Part shown: positions 8,577 through 16,782 of the stretch, piece by piece | Numbering within the stretch: the stretch's first letter is position 1 | Layout of the letters: each line of letters starts with the position of its first letter | Assembly (NCBI GenBank): GCA_048463395.1 | Contig: DBFWPL010000002.1 | Coordinates: 25,532 to 89,531 of the forward strand | Source: JAGAJR01 sp048463395 | GTDB taxonomy: Bacteria > Pseudomonadota > Alphaproteobacteria > RF32 > CAG-239 | Direction of reading: 5' to 3' | Length of the DNA: 64,000 nucleotides | Notes under the pieces: generated by a model | What the model was told of the DNA's origin: nothing | The model's database searches: none | What the model saw: only the letters and a program-made list of their open reading frames with translations | Made by a program: the position numbers and the translations under genes

Positions 8577-9548
8577 ATGGCGAAAATTCTTGTTGCCGGA
8601 GGAGCCGGATATATCGGAAGTCATGTGGTTAAGGCGATTTTGCAAGCGGGAGATCAGGCTTTGGTTTATGATAATCTTTCCAGCGGGCAGAAGATTAATC
8701 TTTTTTCTCAGGCGGAGTTTGTCGAGGGGGATATTCTGGATTATGAAACTCTGAAAAAGGCGATGGGGCAAGAAATTGACGCTGTGGTGCATCTGGCCGG
8801 CAAGAAAGCGGTCGGAGAGTCAATGCTTGTGCCGGAGAAGTATGCCGTTAACAATATTACGGGTGCTTTGAACATCATTAATGCGATGTCGGAATGCGGT
8901 GTAAAGCATATTGTGTTTTCGTCTTCTGCGGCGGTCTACGGAATGCCGGAATATCTGCCGGTTGATGAAAAACATCCGCTTAATCCGATTAACTATTACG
9001 GATTTACCAAACTTGAATTTGAGAGAAATCTGGAGTGGTACAGTCGTTTGAAAGATTTCAGCTATATGGCTTTGCGGTATTTTAACGCGGTGGGGTATGA
9101 CGCTGACGGGGATATTAAGGGGAAAGAACTGAATCCGCAGAATCTGCTGCCGATTATTATTGAAGCGGCAACCGGAAAGCGTGAAAGCCTGAGCGTGTTT
9201 GGAAATGATTATGACACCAGAGACGGAACTTGTATCAGAGATTATGTGCATGTTACGGATTTGGCAAAAGCCCATGTTTTGGCTCTTGAAAAACTGATGA
9301 ACGGAGCAAAGTCAGAGGTTATTAACCTGGGAACAAATACCGGAACAACGGTTAACGAAGTTATTCGGGCAGCGGAAAAGGTTACCGGTAAAAAGCTGAA
9401 TGTCAAATATGTTGAGCGGCGTCCGGGGGATCCGGCAGAGTTGGTTGCCTCGTATGATAAGGCTAAACAGGTTTTGGGCTGGGAGCCTGAATATAAAAAT
9501 ATTGAAGATATTGTACGAACGACATGGAATATGGAAAACCTCGGGTAA
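8577..9548 (+). CDS. galE: UDP-glucose 4-epimerase
   Basis: Interconverts UDP-glucose and UDP-galactose (possibly the GlcNAc forms) in the cytoplasm. A short-chain dehydrogenase-type protein of 323 aa with 'GGAGYIGSHV' at the N-terminus, 'FSSSAAVYG' carrying the catalytic Ser region, and 'YYGFTKLEFE' carrying the Tyr-x3-Lys pair. The C-terminal 'RRPGDPAELVASYDKA.QVLGW' is characteristic of GalE. The ATG abuts the ugd stop. A strong terminator overlaps its last codons. Confidence 0.94.
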   Translation: MAKILVAGGAGYIGSHVVKAILQAGDQALVYDNLSSGQKINLFSQAEFVEGDILDYETLKKAMGQEIDAVVHLAGKKAVGESMLVPEKYAVNNITGALNIINAMSECGVKHIVFSSSAAVYGMPEYLPVDEKHPLNPINYYGFTKLEFERNLEWYSRLKDFSYMALRYFNAVGYDADGDIKGKELNPQNLLPIIIEAATGKRESLSVFGNDYDTRDGTCIRDYVHVTDLAKAHVLALEKLMNGAKSEVINLGTNTGTTVNEVIRAAEKVTGKKLNVKYVERRPGDPAELVASYDKAKQVLGWEPEYKNIEDIVRTTWNMENLG

Positions 9549-9568
9549 AATACCCGAGGTTTTTTTTA
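9536..9568 (+). terminator. Rho-independent terminator of ugd-galE
   Basis: AACCTCGGGTA/TACCCGAGGTT stem with a 2-3 nt loop followed by eight T residues. It overlaps the galE stop codon and reaches the end of the convergent phage-type gene. Confidence 0.9.
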
Positions 9569-9928
9569 AGCATTATATGGGTAAGTTTGTTTGATTTCTG
9601 CGACTTTTTGGCGGCGGAGTTCCAATAGTTGAGAAATTTCGGCTTCAATATCCGGTGTGGAAATTTCATCCCGTAAACGGTTTATTTCCAAAGTCAGGCA
9701 GTCGGTTTCCATGGCGTAAGCACGTGAGCGGAGAATACGTATTTCTTCATTGCTTAATGTTGGTTTGGGCGGCAGAAATCCGGATAAATAAAATCTTCCG
9801 TCGCCGTTGGTTTCAACTTCCTGTTCCGTAAAGCCTGTGTTTAAGAAATAAATAGTATCAGGGTTTTCTCCGGCGGCGATACAGACTTCTTTAGTTTGTT
9901 GATTGATTATTTTGCTCAGTTTCTTCAT
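9566..9928 (-). CDS. Phage tail fibre assembly-like protein
   Basis: A 120-aa soluble protein. Its second half, 'RSRAYAMETDCLTLEINRL' and the terminal 'KVAEIKQTYPY', follows the pattern 'RA.AY..E.D.L... ..KVAEIK.RYPY' known from small phage tail/assembly proteins encoded next to tail fibres. AAGGAAG stands 5 nt before the ATG. The start overlaps the 3' end of the upstream tail-fibre-like gene by 38 nt, a tight translational arrangement typical of phage fibre/chaperone pairs. No other phage genes are nearby, so this is an orphan pair, either domesticated or a prophage remnant. Confidence 0.6.
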   Translation of the reverse strand: MKKLSKIINQQTKEVCIAAGENPDTIYFLNTGFTEQEVETNGDGRFYLSGFLPPKPTLSNEEIRILRSRAYAMETDCLTLEINRLRDEISTPDIEAEISQLLELRRQKVAEIKQTYPYNA

Positions 9929-10895
9929 GTTTGCTTCCTTTCAAAGGGAAAAAAGTGTATAAGGGGTTATAACTGCTTAAGCCGGACCAGCTGATGACAT
10001 CTCCCGTTCCGACCCAGACATCACGAGTTCTTGTAACGGAAACGCTTGGCATTTCGTCAAAAACAATTCGGGTACCGTTGACGGTAACGTTAATTGCGGT
10101 TACGATTGCACCGCCCTGAAGGTTAATCATTCCCGGCTCTTGAGCCGTAAACGGGCTGGTTATGGAATAACCGCGGGTATAGTCTGGAATGCCTAATTCA
10201 ACGATGGTTGTTTTGGCTTCGGTTGTTAAATTGGCGGCGTTGTTATCCGCTTTGGCGGCGATTTGTTCTTCCAATTCGGGAAGAATTGTATCCATGTCTT
10301 CTTTGGTGTTGCGGATTTCTTCCAGATAAGTTTGTGTTTGCTGCAGAATTTTTGAATTGGTTTCCGAAGCTTCAAGAACGACGGAAATGTTTTTTTCCAA
10401 GTCGTTTAGTCTGAAAGAAGAGTTTTGCAGTTCTGTTTCATCATCACTCCAGACAATAGCTTTGCCGGCTTCCGGCATTGGCAGGCTGACGTCCATTTGT
10501 GTTGGGGCAGAAGGCGGAAAAGTTACCGTGCGTCCGATAAGGTCTTCAAGCTGCTCCATGCAGGCAAGCTGATAGTCAAATTCAGAGTTTACTTTGGAGC
10601 TCATAAACGGTCCGACTTCTTTGAAGTTGGTAGTTCTTTTAAATGGAATGCTGCGATACAGCGTGATAACGGTTCCTTCTGCCGGCGGGGTATCAAAAAT
10701 AACGGTACCGCCGTTGATGTCCGGAGATGAGCTCATGATAACGGAATAACCGTTTTCCAAGAGTTTGTTGTCCAGATATATTTTAACATCATCGGGGTTG
10801 AAAATCGGAAAATGGAAATAATATTCGGACCGGGTGCCGTCGGCAATAAGGCGTAAACGGGGTTTGACGCTGCCGGAATCTTGAGGATTGGACAT
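9891..10895 (-). CDS. Phage tail fibre-like protein (T7-gp17-type N-terminus)
   Basis: A 334-aa protein. ATG at 10895 is chosen because GGAG lies 6 nt upstream; in-frame starts at 10907 and 10988 are weaker. Residues ~10-110 resemble the virion-attachment domain of podovirus tail fibres: 'DDVKIYLDNK', 'Y.V......GGTVIFDTPPAEGTVITLYR', 'FKEVGPFMSSKVNSEFDYQLACMEQLEDLIGRTV'. A coiled-coil-like region (about 150-225) and a beta-rich C-terminus with 'GGAIVTAINVTVNGT' and 'WVGTGDVISWSG' follow. It is the upstream partner of the assembly-like gene. The absence of capsid or terminase genes suggests an isolated remnant or a domesticated adhesin-like protein. Confidence 0.65.
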   Translation of the reverse strand: MSNPQDSGSVKPRLRLIADGTRSEYYFHFPIFNPDDVKIYLDNKLLENGYSVIMSSSPDINGGTVIFDTPPAEGTVITLYRSIPFKRTTNFKEVGPFMSSKVNSEFDYQLACMEQLEDLIGRTVTFPPSAPTQMDVSLPMPEAGKAIVWSDDETELQNSSFRLNDLEKNISVVLEASETNSKILQQTQTYLEEIRNTKEDMDTILPELEEQIAAKADNNAANLTTEAKTTIVELGIPDYTRGYSITSPFTAQEPGMINLQGGAIVTAINVTVNGTRIVFDEMPSVSVTRTRDVWVGTGDVISWSGLSSYNPLYTFFPLKGSKHEETEQNNQSTN

Positions 10896-11012
10896 TTCTT
10901 TCTCCATTGTTGTTAAGTTGAACAATCGAGAAGATAAACAAATAATAGTGGCAATTGTTCTTGTATAATATTTTTTAGAAAAAGTCAAGGAATAAATTCC
11001 TATTTTATACGG

Positions 11013-11040
11013 TTGACTTTTGAATTATGATGATTACTAT
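11013..11040 (+). promoter_or_regulatory. Candidate sigma-70 promoter of SIMPL gene
   Basis: TTGACT at 11013-11018 and TACTAT at 11035-11040, 16 nt apart, 35 nt upstream of the ATG at 11076. This is a sequence-pattern prediction only. Confidence 0.5.
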
Positions 11041-11075
11041 CTAATTTAGTTTTTAATTTATGAGGAGATTTGAAT

Positions 11076-11822
11076 ATGGCTGAGACAGAAAAAAGCTGTG
11101 GCTGCAGAGGAAAATGTTTTGGTGCGGCGGTTTTGGCTTTGGGTATTGCTCTGGGCGGGTTTTTTCCGGGGTATTACTATTATCAGGCAAAAGTAAACAA
11201 CAATTCGGTTACGGTCAAAGGTTTGGCTGAAATGGATGTGAAAGCCGATCTTGCCGTTTGGGATTTGAAGTTTGTGGTAACCGGAAATGATTTGCAACTT
11301 TCCAGACAAGAGGTGTCTGCTCAGGCTTTGGCTATTCGTCAATTCTTGCTTGAAAAGGGTTTTACAAATGAGGAAATCAGCGACGGACGGATTGAAACCA
11401 ATGACCTGATGGCTAATCCGTATCGCAGTAATGAGTTGAACGGAGCTCGTTTTATTTTGACGCAGACAATCAAAGTCAGAACACATAATGTGGATTTGGT
11501 TGAAAACGCTTTGGCTCAAACCGGAGATTTAATCGGCAAAGGGGTTATTTTTGACAGTCAGTCTTATGGGTATCCGGTATCGTATGTCTTTACAAAACTG
11601 AATGAGATTAAACCTCAGATGTTGGAGGAAGCAACAAAGAATGCCAAAGAGGCCGCTTTGGAATTTGCCAAGAGCAGCGGCAGCAAGGTCGGTAAAATCC
11701 GCAGGGCAAATCAGGGCGTATTCTCTATTCTTCCGGCTGAACAAACTTCCAATGCCATGGAAATGCAGCAGATAAATAAAAAAGTACGCGTGGTTTCCAC
11801 AATAGAATATTGGTTGGATTAA
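11076..11822 (+). CDS. SIMPL (DUF541) domain protein, membrane-anchored periplasmic
   Basis: A 248-aa member of the SIMPL/DUF541 family (Omp28/BP26-like), generally periplasmic oligomers linked to stress tolerance. A Cys-rich N-terminus ('CGCRGKC') precedes one membrane anchor (about 20-42); the SIMPL domain then runs from 'SVTVKGLAEMDVKADLAVWDLKF' to 'VRVVSTIEYWL'. The family signature 'A.KNAKEAALEFAKSSGSKVGKI' is clear. ATG 11076 has GAGGAGA at 11062-11068 at 7 nt; the TTG at 11070 is ignored. A terminator follows at once. Confidence 0.85.
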   Translation: MAETEKSCGCRGKCFGAAVLALGIALGGFFPGYYYYQAKVNNNSVTVKGLAEMDVKADLAVWDLKFVVTGNDLQLSRQEVSAQALAIRQFLLEKGFTNEEISDGRIETNDLMANPYRSNELNGARFILTQTIKVRTHNVDLVENALAQTGDLIGKGVIFDSQSYGYPVSYVFTKLNEIKPQMLEEATKNAKEAALEFAKSSGSKVGKIRRANQGVFSILPAEQTSNAMEMQQINKKVRVVSTIEYWLD

Positions 11823-11828
11823 TTGAAG

Positions 11829-11855
11829 AAAACCCCTCTCATTTGAGAGGGGTTT
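11829..11855. terminator. Bidirectional terminator
   Basis: AAAACCCCTCTC/GAGAGGGGTTT hairpin with a 4-nt loop between the SIMPL gene and the convergent secreted-protein gene. An almost identical hairpin lies at 63687-63715 beside the other secreted Cys-rich gene. Confidence 0.85.
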
Positions 11856-11866
11856 GTTGTTAATTG

Positions 11867-12595
11867 TTAAGGGAGTATGCCAACGCAAATGTGTGGAAAT
11901 TTCATTTGAGATACTGCGGTCATTTGATAGTTATTGACCATGTTGTAGGGCGTTCCTCCCTTGAGCCAGATAGAAGCTGATTGTGTTCCTCCTCCGAATG
12001 TATATCCATCACTACTTATAGAAATTAAGTTTAAATTTTTAACAATTGGTGAGGTGCTGGTTGCAGTTTTTAAATTAGCTATCATGCTATATTTGTCTTT
12101 TAGCAGTTGGGCCTCTTCAAGGCTAGGCAGATGTCCGGTACAGAGATAGTTTGGTGCTGTGTTGATGGCGTGGGCAATACTTGCACATTTATATTGACAG
12201 AATGTACTGTTATAACTTTCCGGGGTGCCGTTTCCTTCCAGTAGAACTAATTTGGTAGAGGCATTTACCACTATACCGATAGCCTGTTTATCGGGTAAAG
12301 CTGTTGTCGGTCGGCTCCATGTGCCGTCTTTGTATACGATGTCTCCATCTTGCAGGGGAATGTTTTGAGCCAAAAATTCATCTCTGCTGAGTGATGTTCC
12401 GCAAGATATTTTACTTTTATCAAAAGGACATTTCAATGTTTTTAGGCCGACACATTGTGCTTCAGTCATTGTGTATCCTAATTCTTCACAAGAAGGAGGA
12501 GTGTCACAGGTTTGGGCGGAAGCTGTTGAGGCGGCGAAGGAGAAAGCGAGTATTGAAAGGCTAACTCCCCATATATTTCTAAAATTATCAGTCAT
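11867..12595 (-). CDS. Secreted Cys-containing protein of unknown function
   Basis: Not recognised. A 242-aa product with a signal peptide ending in 'ASTASAQ', then a Cys-rich segment ('CDTPPSCEELGYTM...CVGLKTLKCPFDKSKISCG', about 30-66) followed by a Ser/Thr/Gly-rich domain containing further Cys ('CQYKCASIAHAIN', 'LCTGHLPSLEEAQLL') and ending 'KFPHICVGILP'. The Cys pattern suggests disulfide bonding outside the cytoplasm. AAGGAG is well placed before the ATG. It lies 15 nt downstream of the second secreted gene, so both are co-transcribed. A surface or adhesin-like role is plausible but unproven. Confidence 0.75.
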   Translation of the reverse strand: MTDNFRNIWGVSLSILAFSFAASTASAQTCDTPPSCEELGYTMTEAQCVGLKTLKCPFDKSKISCGTSLSRDEFLAQNIPLQDGDIVYKDGTWSRPTTALPDKQAIGIVVNASTKLVLLEGNGTPESYNSTFCQYKCASIAHAINTAPNYLCTGHLPSLEEAQLLKDKYSMIANLKTATSTSPIVKNLNLISISSDGYTFGGGTQSASIWLKGGTPYNMVNNYQMTAVSQMKFPHICVGILP

Positions 12596-12610
12596 AATCT
12601 TTCTCCTTGT

Positions 12611-13564
12611 TTATTTAGTTATAGGTTTCATCCAACATTTATACCAAGAGCAGGTATCAATGTCGGTGTATCCGGTTGCACATCCGGTAATGTAGTATTT
12701 GGAAGAGCATTTCTCAAAAGAGCAGGTGTACCCTGTCGGACAAGAGGTATAAGTACCGACATTCGGGCAGGATTTACATTTGTTGTATTTGGTAACGCCG
12801 TTTTCGGTACAGCTTTGTGCACCGGCTTCGTATCCCAAGTCGCATTCAATGAACTCAGCAGAGCATGAGCAGCCGTTCTTTGAAGCGTTTACAACATAAG
12901 GGTATTCACAAGATTTACAGATATTTTTCGGGTAGAAATATGAAGTTAAATTCTGATTGCTGCGGCAGTAGTTGTATGCTTCCACGATATTAGAGCGGTA
13001 ATCCTGTTCAGAGATGTATTCGTTTTCAGCGGAACAAGGGGTTAGAGAGCTATCGGTACATCGGCAAGCGTAATAAGTACCGGATTTATCGGAACATGTT
13101 TCGGTTTGGGCAAGTTTTCCGCAGGTTGAAAGTCTGTTGCTTTCGGTAACGGTATAGTAAGTTGTATCGCACAAACAGGCTTTAAAGTATTTATTATCGT
13201 GAGGGCAGCTGGTTGTTTCGTCAGGGAAGGAGTTTTGAGGGCATTCCGTACGATTAAAGCCTTCGTCCCGGCATTGTAGGGAGGTGTCAATATTAGTATC
13301 GTTGTCAGAATAGTTAAGACCAAGACCATAGGCGTTTTTATCAGAGTTAACAATAGATCTGACAGCGGCGAGTTTGACGGTATTATCCGAGTTAAAAGAG
13401 GATATAGGCTTCAGCTCCATGGGTGTATGTGTGTGTGGTGTGTGTGTGTTTACCAGAGGGGTACCAGAGTAAGCCAAAGTCAGATGTTTAGCCTCGGAGA
13501 CCTGAGGGTTGCCGGAGAGCAAGACGCAGGCAGAGGCCAGTAAAAAGAACTTAGTATCAGTCAT
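12611..13564 (-). CDS. Secreted Cys-rich repeat protein with His-Thr dipeptide tract
   Basis: Not recognised. A 317-aa product with a signal peptide, a His-Thr tract (about residues 40-47) encoded by interrupted GT/CA dinucleotide repeats at 13423-13449, and a long C-terminal half with more than 25 cysteines in short modules such as 'C.DKSGTYYACRC', 'SCPNVGTYTSCPTGYTC' and 'GCATGYTDIDTC'. The modular Cys spacing resembles eukaryote-like EGF-type repeats and implies extensive disulfides at the cell surface. GAGG is well placed before ATG. A 13-T tract lies about 55 nt upstream on the + strand. Forms an operon with the following secreted gene. Confidence 0.78.
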   Translation of the reverse strand: MTDTKFFLLASACVLLSGNPQVSEAKHLTLAYSGTPLVNTHTPHTHTPMELKPISSFNSDNTVKLAAVRSIVNSDKNAYGLGLNYSDNDTNIDTSLQCRDEGFNRTECPQNSFPDETTSCPHDNKYFKACLCDTTYYTVTESNRLSTCGKLAQTETCSDKSGTYYACRCTDSSLTPCSAENEYISEQDYRSNIVEAYNYCRSNQNLTSYFYPKNICKSCEYPYVVNASKNGCSCSAEFIECDLGYEAGAQSCTENGVTKYNKCKSCPNVGTYTSCPTGYTCSFEKCSSKYYITGCATGYTDIDTCSWYKCWMKPITK

Positions 13565-13606
13565 GGTATCACCTCATAGTAATTAAGAACTAAAGCCTAT
13601 ATACTA

Positions 13607-13636
13607 TCCATACTAAGTCTTTTTTTTTTTTTGCAA
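13607..13636 (-). promoter_or_regulatory. Candidate promoter with A13 tract in the spacer
   Basis: On the - strand TTGCAA (13631-13636) is followed by an A-run that forms most of an 18-nt spacer, then TATGGA (13607-13612). The uninterrupted run is 13 nt (13620-13632), long enough for polymerase slippage. The -35/-10 assignment is my inference. Confidence 0.4.
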
Positions 13637-13645
13637 CAAAAAAGT

Positions 13646-13669
13646 GCATCTGCCCGCACTTTTAAAAGG
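13646..13669. terminator. Hairpin AAAAGTGC/GCACTTTT
   Basis: An 8-bp stem with an 8-nt loop and T-rich arms between nagB and the promoter of the secreted operon; could terminate transcription in either direction. Confidence 0.55.
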
Positions 13670-13735
13670 AGATTTCACATTTCTGTTACATTCCGGAAAA
13701 CATCTCTAACTTTTGTCTGTGTTTGCCGATCATAA

Positions 13736-13760
13736 AAAAGGCTCTCGTTTGAGAGCCTCG
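13736..13760 (-). terminator. Terminator of nagA-nagB
   Basis: GAGGCTCTC/GAGAGCCTTTTTT read on the - strand, 5 nt after the nagB stop. Confidence 0.85.
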
Positions 13761-13764
13761 GAAA

Positions 13765-14556
13765 TCAGAAATTGTTTTTTTCAATATCTTTGAAGTATCT
13801 AACTGTGTCGGCTTTGAGTTCGTTTGTTGCATCCTCATCGCAGACGATAATACCGTGTTGGTGCATTTGCAAAATACTGACCGGCCACATATGGTTAATG
13901 CTGCCTTCAATGGCGTGGTGAATAGCTCGGGCTTTTTTCGAGCCGGTTGCCAGAATCATAACTTCTTCCGCGTCCATGATCGTGCCGATACCCACTGTCA
14001 GGGCTGTGGTCGGGACTTTGGAAACATCATTGTCAAAAAAGCGGGAGTTTACCTGAATGGTGTCGGAAGTCAGGGTTTTGACACGAGTTCTTGAGGTTAA
14101 GGACGAGCCCGGTTCGTTAAAAGCGATATGTCCGTCTTCCCCCAGTCCGCCAAGAAAGAGATGAATTCCTCCGAATGCTTTGATAGCGTTCTCGTAAAGT
14201 TCACATTCTTTCTCATAATTTTTGGTCATGCCGTTAAGAATGTGGATGTTGTTCTTTTTTATATCAATGTGTCTGAAGAAATTTTCCCACATAAAGTAAT
14301 GATAGCTTTGCGGATGTTTTTCATCCAAGCCGATATATTCGTCCATATTAAATGTTACGACATTTTCAAAGGAAAGTTTGCCCGCCTGATACATTTTGAT
14401 GAGTTCTTTATAAACGCCGAGCGGAGTGGAACCGGTTGGTAAACCCAAAACAAACGGTTTTTTCAGAGAGGGTTTGAAACGTTTGATTTTATAGGCGATA
14501 TAATTGGCGGCCCAGAGGGAAACATTGTCGTAATCCGGTCTTATCAGCACTCTCAT
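13765..14556 (-). CDS. nagB: Glucosamine-6-phosphate deaminase
   Basis: Converts glucosamine-6-phosphate to fructose-6-phosphate and ammonia in the cytoplasm, the last step of GlcNAc catabolism. The 263-aa length matches the family. Visible motifs are 'LGLPTGSTPLGVYKEL' (phosphate binding), 'FNMDEYIGLDEKHPQSYHYFM' and 'GLGEDGHIAFNEPGSS' (catalytic Asp/His region). The ATG overlaps the upstream nagA stop by 4 nt, showing translational coupling. In a gut organism this pair would serve mucin- or peptidoglycan-derived amino sugars. Confidence 0.95.
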   Translation of the reverse strand: MRVLIRPDYDNVSLWAANYIAYKIKRFKPSLKKPFVLGLPTGSTPLGVYKELIKMYQAGKLSFENVVTFNMDEYIGLDEKHPQSYHYFMWENFFRHIDIKKNNIHILNGMTKNYEKECELYENAIKAFGGIHLFLGGLGEDGHIAFNEPGSSLTSRTRVKTLTSDTIQVNSRFFDNDVSKVPTTALTVGIGTIMDAEEVMILATGSKKARAIHHAIEGSINHMWPVSILQMHQHGIIVCDEDATNELKADTVRYFKDIEKNNF

Positions 14557-15728
14557 TTTACTTTTCCTTTTTCAAATAGTTTTCCGTTGATGATTGTATA
14601 TAAGGTATTGAATTTCTTGTCAAACACGACCAAATCGGCATCGTATCCCGGTGCTATTAATCCAAGGTGCTCTTGTCTCATGATAACAGCCGGATTAGCG
14701 GCGGCCATACGGATGGCTTGTTCCAGATTAAGACCGAAGGAGACCAGATTTTTTACGCCGTCAATCATGGTCAAAGCCGAACCGGCGATGACGTCATCTG
14801 ATTTTCTTAAAAAACATTTATCCAGATAAACTTCTTCGCCGTTGGCAATCAGAGGAAGGGTTTTCTGCTTGGTCGGTTTAAGCGAATCGGTTACCAGCAC
14901 CAATTTATCAAGTGGTTTGCATTGCAACAGAAACTTGATGATGTTCGGGTTGATGTGAATGCCGTCGGCGATAATCTCACAGGAGAGTTCCGGATGAATA
15001 AATACGGCTCCGACAGCTCCGGGGTCGCGGTGGTGCATTCTGCTCATGGCATTGAACAAGTGGGTTACGTGCAAAATGCGAGCCTGCATGCCTTCAACCA
15101 TTTGTTCGTAAGTGGCATTGGTATGTCCGGCTTGCAGGACAATTCCTTTGGAGACGCAATAAAGGGCAAGTTCCCGCATATTCTTGAGTTCAGGAGCCAC
15201 GGTCATGTTGATAATGTGTCCTTCGGCGGCGTCCAGCAATTCATTCATTAAATCTATGCTGACCGGGCTGAGCGACTCCGGTGTTTGTACGCCCAGACGA
15301 TCCGGAGAGATGAACGGTCCTTCCAGATGAATTCCCAGAATTTTGGCTCCTTTTTCCTGTCCCATGGCTTCAACAACAGCACGTATCCCCTTGATAAGCT
15401 GCTCTTTGGGAGCGGAATATAAGGTCGGGATAAAAGAAGTAACGCCGTATTTGGGCAGAACTTCCGACATTTTTAAGATAGATTGGGGAGAAAAATCGTC
15501 GGTTCCCCAGCCTTCAATTCCGTGAATGTGAGTATCCATAAAGCCCGGGGCGATATAAGCTCCGTCGGCGTCGATAAATTTGACGGTGTCTTTGAATTTT
15601 TTCTGAGCAAAACGGGTTTCGTTGAAAACATCAATAATCTTGTGCTGTTTAATCAATACCGCACAATTTTTCATTTCGGAATAGCCGGTCAAAACGGTGG
15701 CATTATGCAAGCAAATTTCGGAATCCAT
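14553..15728 (-). CDS. nagA: N-acetylglucosamine-6-phosphate deacetylase
   Basis: Removes acetate from GlcNAc-6-phosphate to give glucosamine-6-phosphate, the NagB substrate. An amidohydrolase-fold protein of 391 aa: the metal motif 'GFMDTHIHG' (about residue 63), 'GIHLEGPF', 'QAGHTNATYEQM', 'HVTHLFNAMS', 'IADGIHI' and 'LVTDSL' appear in the expected order. It is the first gene of nagA-nagB. A GC-poor 100-nt gap separates it from the divergent peptidase gene. Confidence 0.94.
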   Translation of the reverse strand: MDSEICLHNATVLTGYSEMKNCAVLIKQHKIIDVFNETRFAQKKFKDTVKFIDADGAYIAPGFMDTHIHGIEGWGTDDFSPQSILKMSEVLPKYGVTSFIPTLYSAPKEQLIKGIRAVVEAMGQEKGAKILGIHLEGPFISPDRLGVQTPESLSPVSIDLMNELLDAAEGHIINMTVAPELKNMRELALYCVSKGIVLQAGHTNATYEQMVEGMQARILHVTHLFNAMSRMHHRDPGAVGAVFIHPELSCEIIADGIHINPNIIKFLLQCKPLDKLVLVTDSLKPTKQKTLPLIANGEEVYLDKCFLRKSDDVIAGSALTMIDGVKNLVSFGLNLEQAIRMAAANPAVIMRQEHLGLIAPGYDADLVVFDKKFNTLYTIINGKLFEKGKVK

Positions 15729-15847
15729 CTTTTCTCTTTCCTGTTCGAATCTAATGTTAAAATAATAGCGATTAAAAGTAAATTATTGCCTAAATTTAAA
15801 ATTAGTTTATGCTGATTTTCAGATAAATTACTGAAAGGGCTTTATTG

Positions 15848-16780
15848 ATGTTTTTTTCCGGATTTTTTGAGCCGAAACCTTTTAATGAGGGATATTTGCC
15901 CGAGGCTGACGGCCATTCTGTTTATTTTTGCGAGTATGGAAATCCGAAGGGGATACCGCTGGCAACAACTCACGGAGGACCGGGGGGCGGCGGTTGTAAA
16001 CCTCGTTATCTGCAAGGCATTAATCTCAGAAAATACCGGGTTGTTATGTTCGACCAGAGAGGCTGCGGAAAGTCAACGCCGGCCGGAGAAATGAAAAACA
16101 ACACCATGGAAGACACGCTGTTTGATTTGAAACGTTTGCGGGAATATCTGAATATTAAAGAAAAGGTTATTCTTAAAGGGGCTTCTTGGGCTTCCACGGT
16201 TATGCTGATGTTTGCGGAACGGTATCCGAAACTGGTTAAAAAAATGATTTTGTCGCAGGTTTTTCTGGCAGACAAGATGAATGACGATTGGATGTTAGAG
16301 CAAAGCAGTCTGTTTTATCCGGATGTGATGGAAAAAATAAAAGCAGAGGTGCACGGTTGGAAGACTGTTCCGGAAACGTATGCGGAACTCATCAATTCCG
16401 ATAATGCGGAAAAACAGCAAAAGGCGGTTTCTTTGTTTGGAAATTATGAGCAGGTTTTGGGGAATTTTGACGTTAATCCGGAAGTCGGGGAGTTGAACGA
16501 AAAGTCTTTGGCTGCCAATCGTATTTATTTGAATTATTTTGCCAAGAATTTTACGCTCAAAAGTAATGAGATTATGCGGAACGTGAAGAAAATCGCAGAT
16601 ATTCCGGCGTTAATCGTGCATAATCGTTTGGATTTTGTCTGTCCTTTGAAAAACGCTTATGATTTACATAAGGCTTTGCCAAATTCAAAGCTGGTCATTG
16701 TGCCGGAAAAAGGGCATGGCGGAAAGCTGTTGTTTAAGACCATCAAAAAAGAAACGGAAAAGTTTTTGGCAGAGGATTAG
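15848..16780 (+). CDS. Proline iminopeptidase-like alpha/beta hydrolase
   Basis: Probably releases N-terminal proline from peptides in the cytoplasm. A 310-aa alpha/beta hydrolase with 'THGGPGGGG' (oxyanion loop), 'VVMFDQRGCGKSTPAG' (family signature), and nucleophile elbow 'LKGASWASTVMLMFAERYP', where the usual G-G-S-W-G-S reads G-A-S-W-A-S. The acid and His are in 'RLDFVCP' and 'EKGHGGKL'. ATG 15848 has AAAGGG at 8 nt. The altered elbow leaves substrate specificity uncertain. The next gene begins 2 nt after the stop, so they are co-transcribed. Confidence 0.82.
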   Translation: MFFSGFFEPKPFNEGYLPEADGHSVYFCEYGNPKGIPLATTHGGPGGGGCKPRYLQGINLRKYRVVMFDQRGCGKSTPAGEMKNNTMEDTLFDLKRLREYLNIKEKVILKGASWASTVMLMFAERYPKLVKKMILSQVFLADKMNDDWMLEQSSLFYPDVMEKIKAEVHGWKTVPETYAELINSDNAEKQQKAVSLFGNYEQVLGNFDVNPEVGELNEKSLAANRIYLNYFAKNFTLKSNEIMRNVKKIADIPALIVHNRLDFVCPLKNAYDLHKALPNSKLVIVPEKGHGGKLLFKTIKKETEKFLAED

Positions 16781-16782
16781 TT

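Noticed and set aside
13686..13910. 74-codon - strand frame beside nagB
   Set aside because: It overlaps the nagB 3' end in another frame and runs through its terminator; no coding features.
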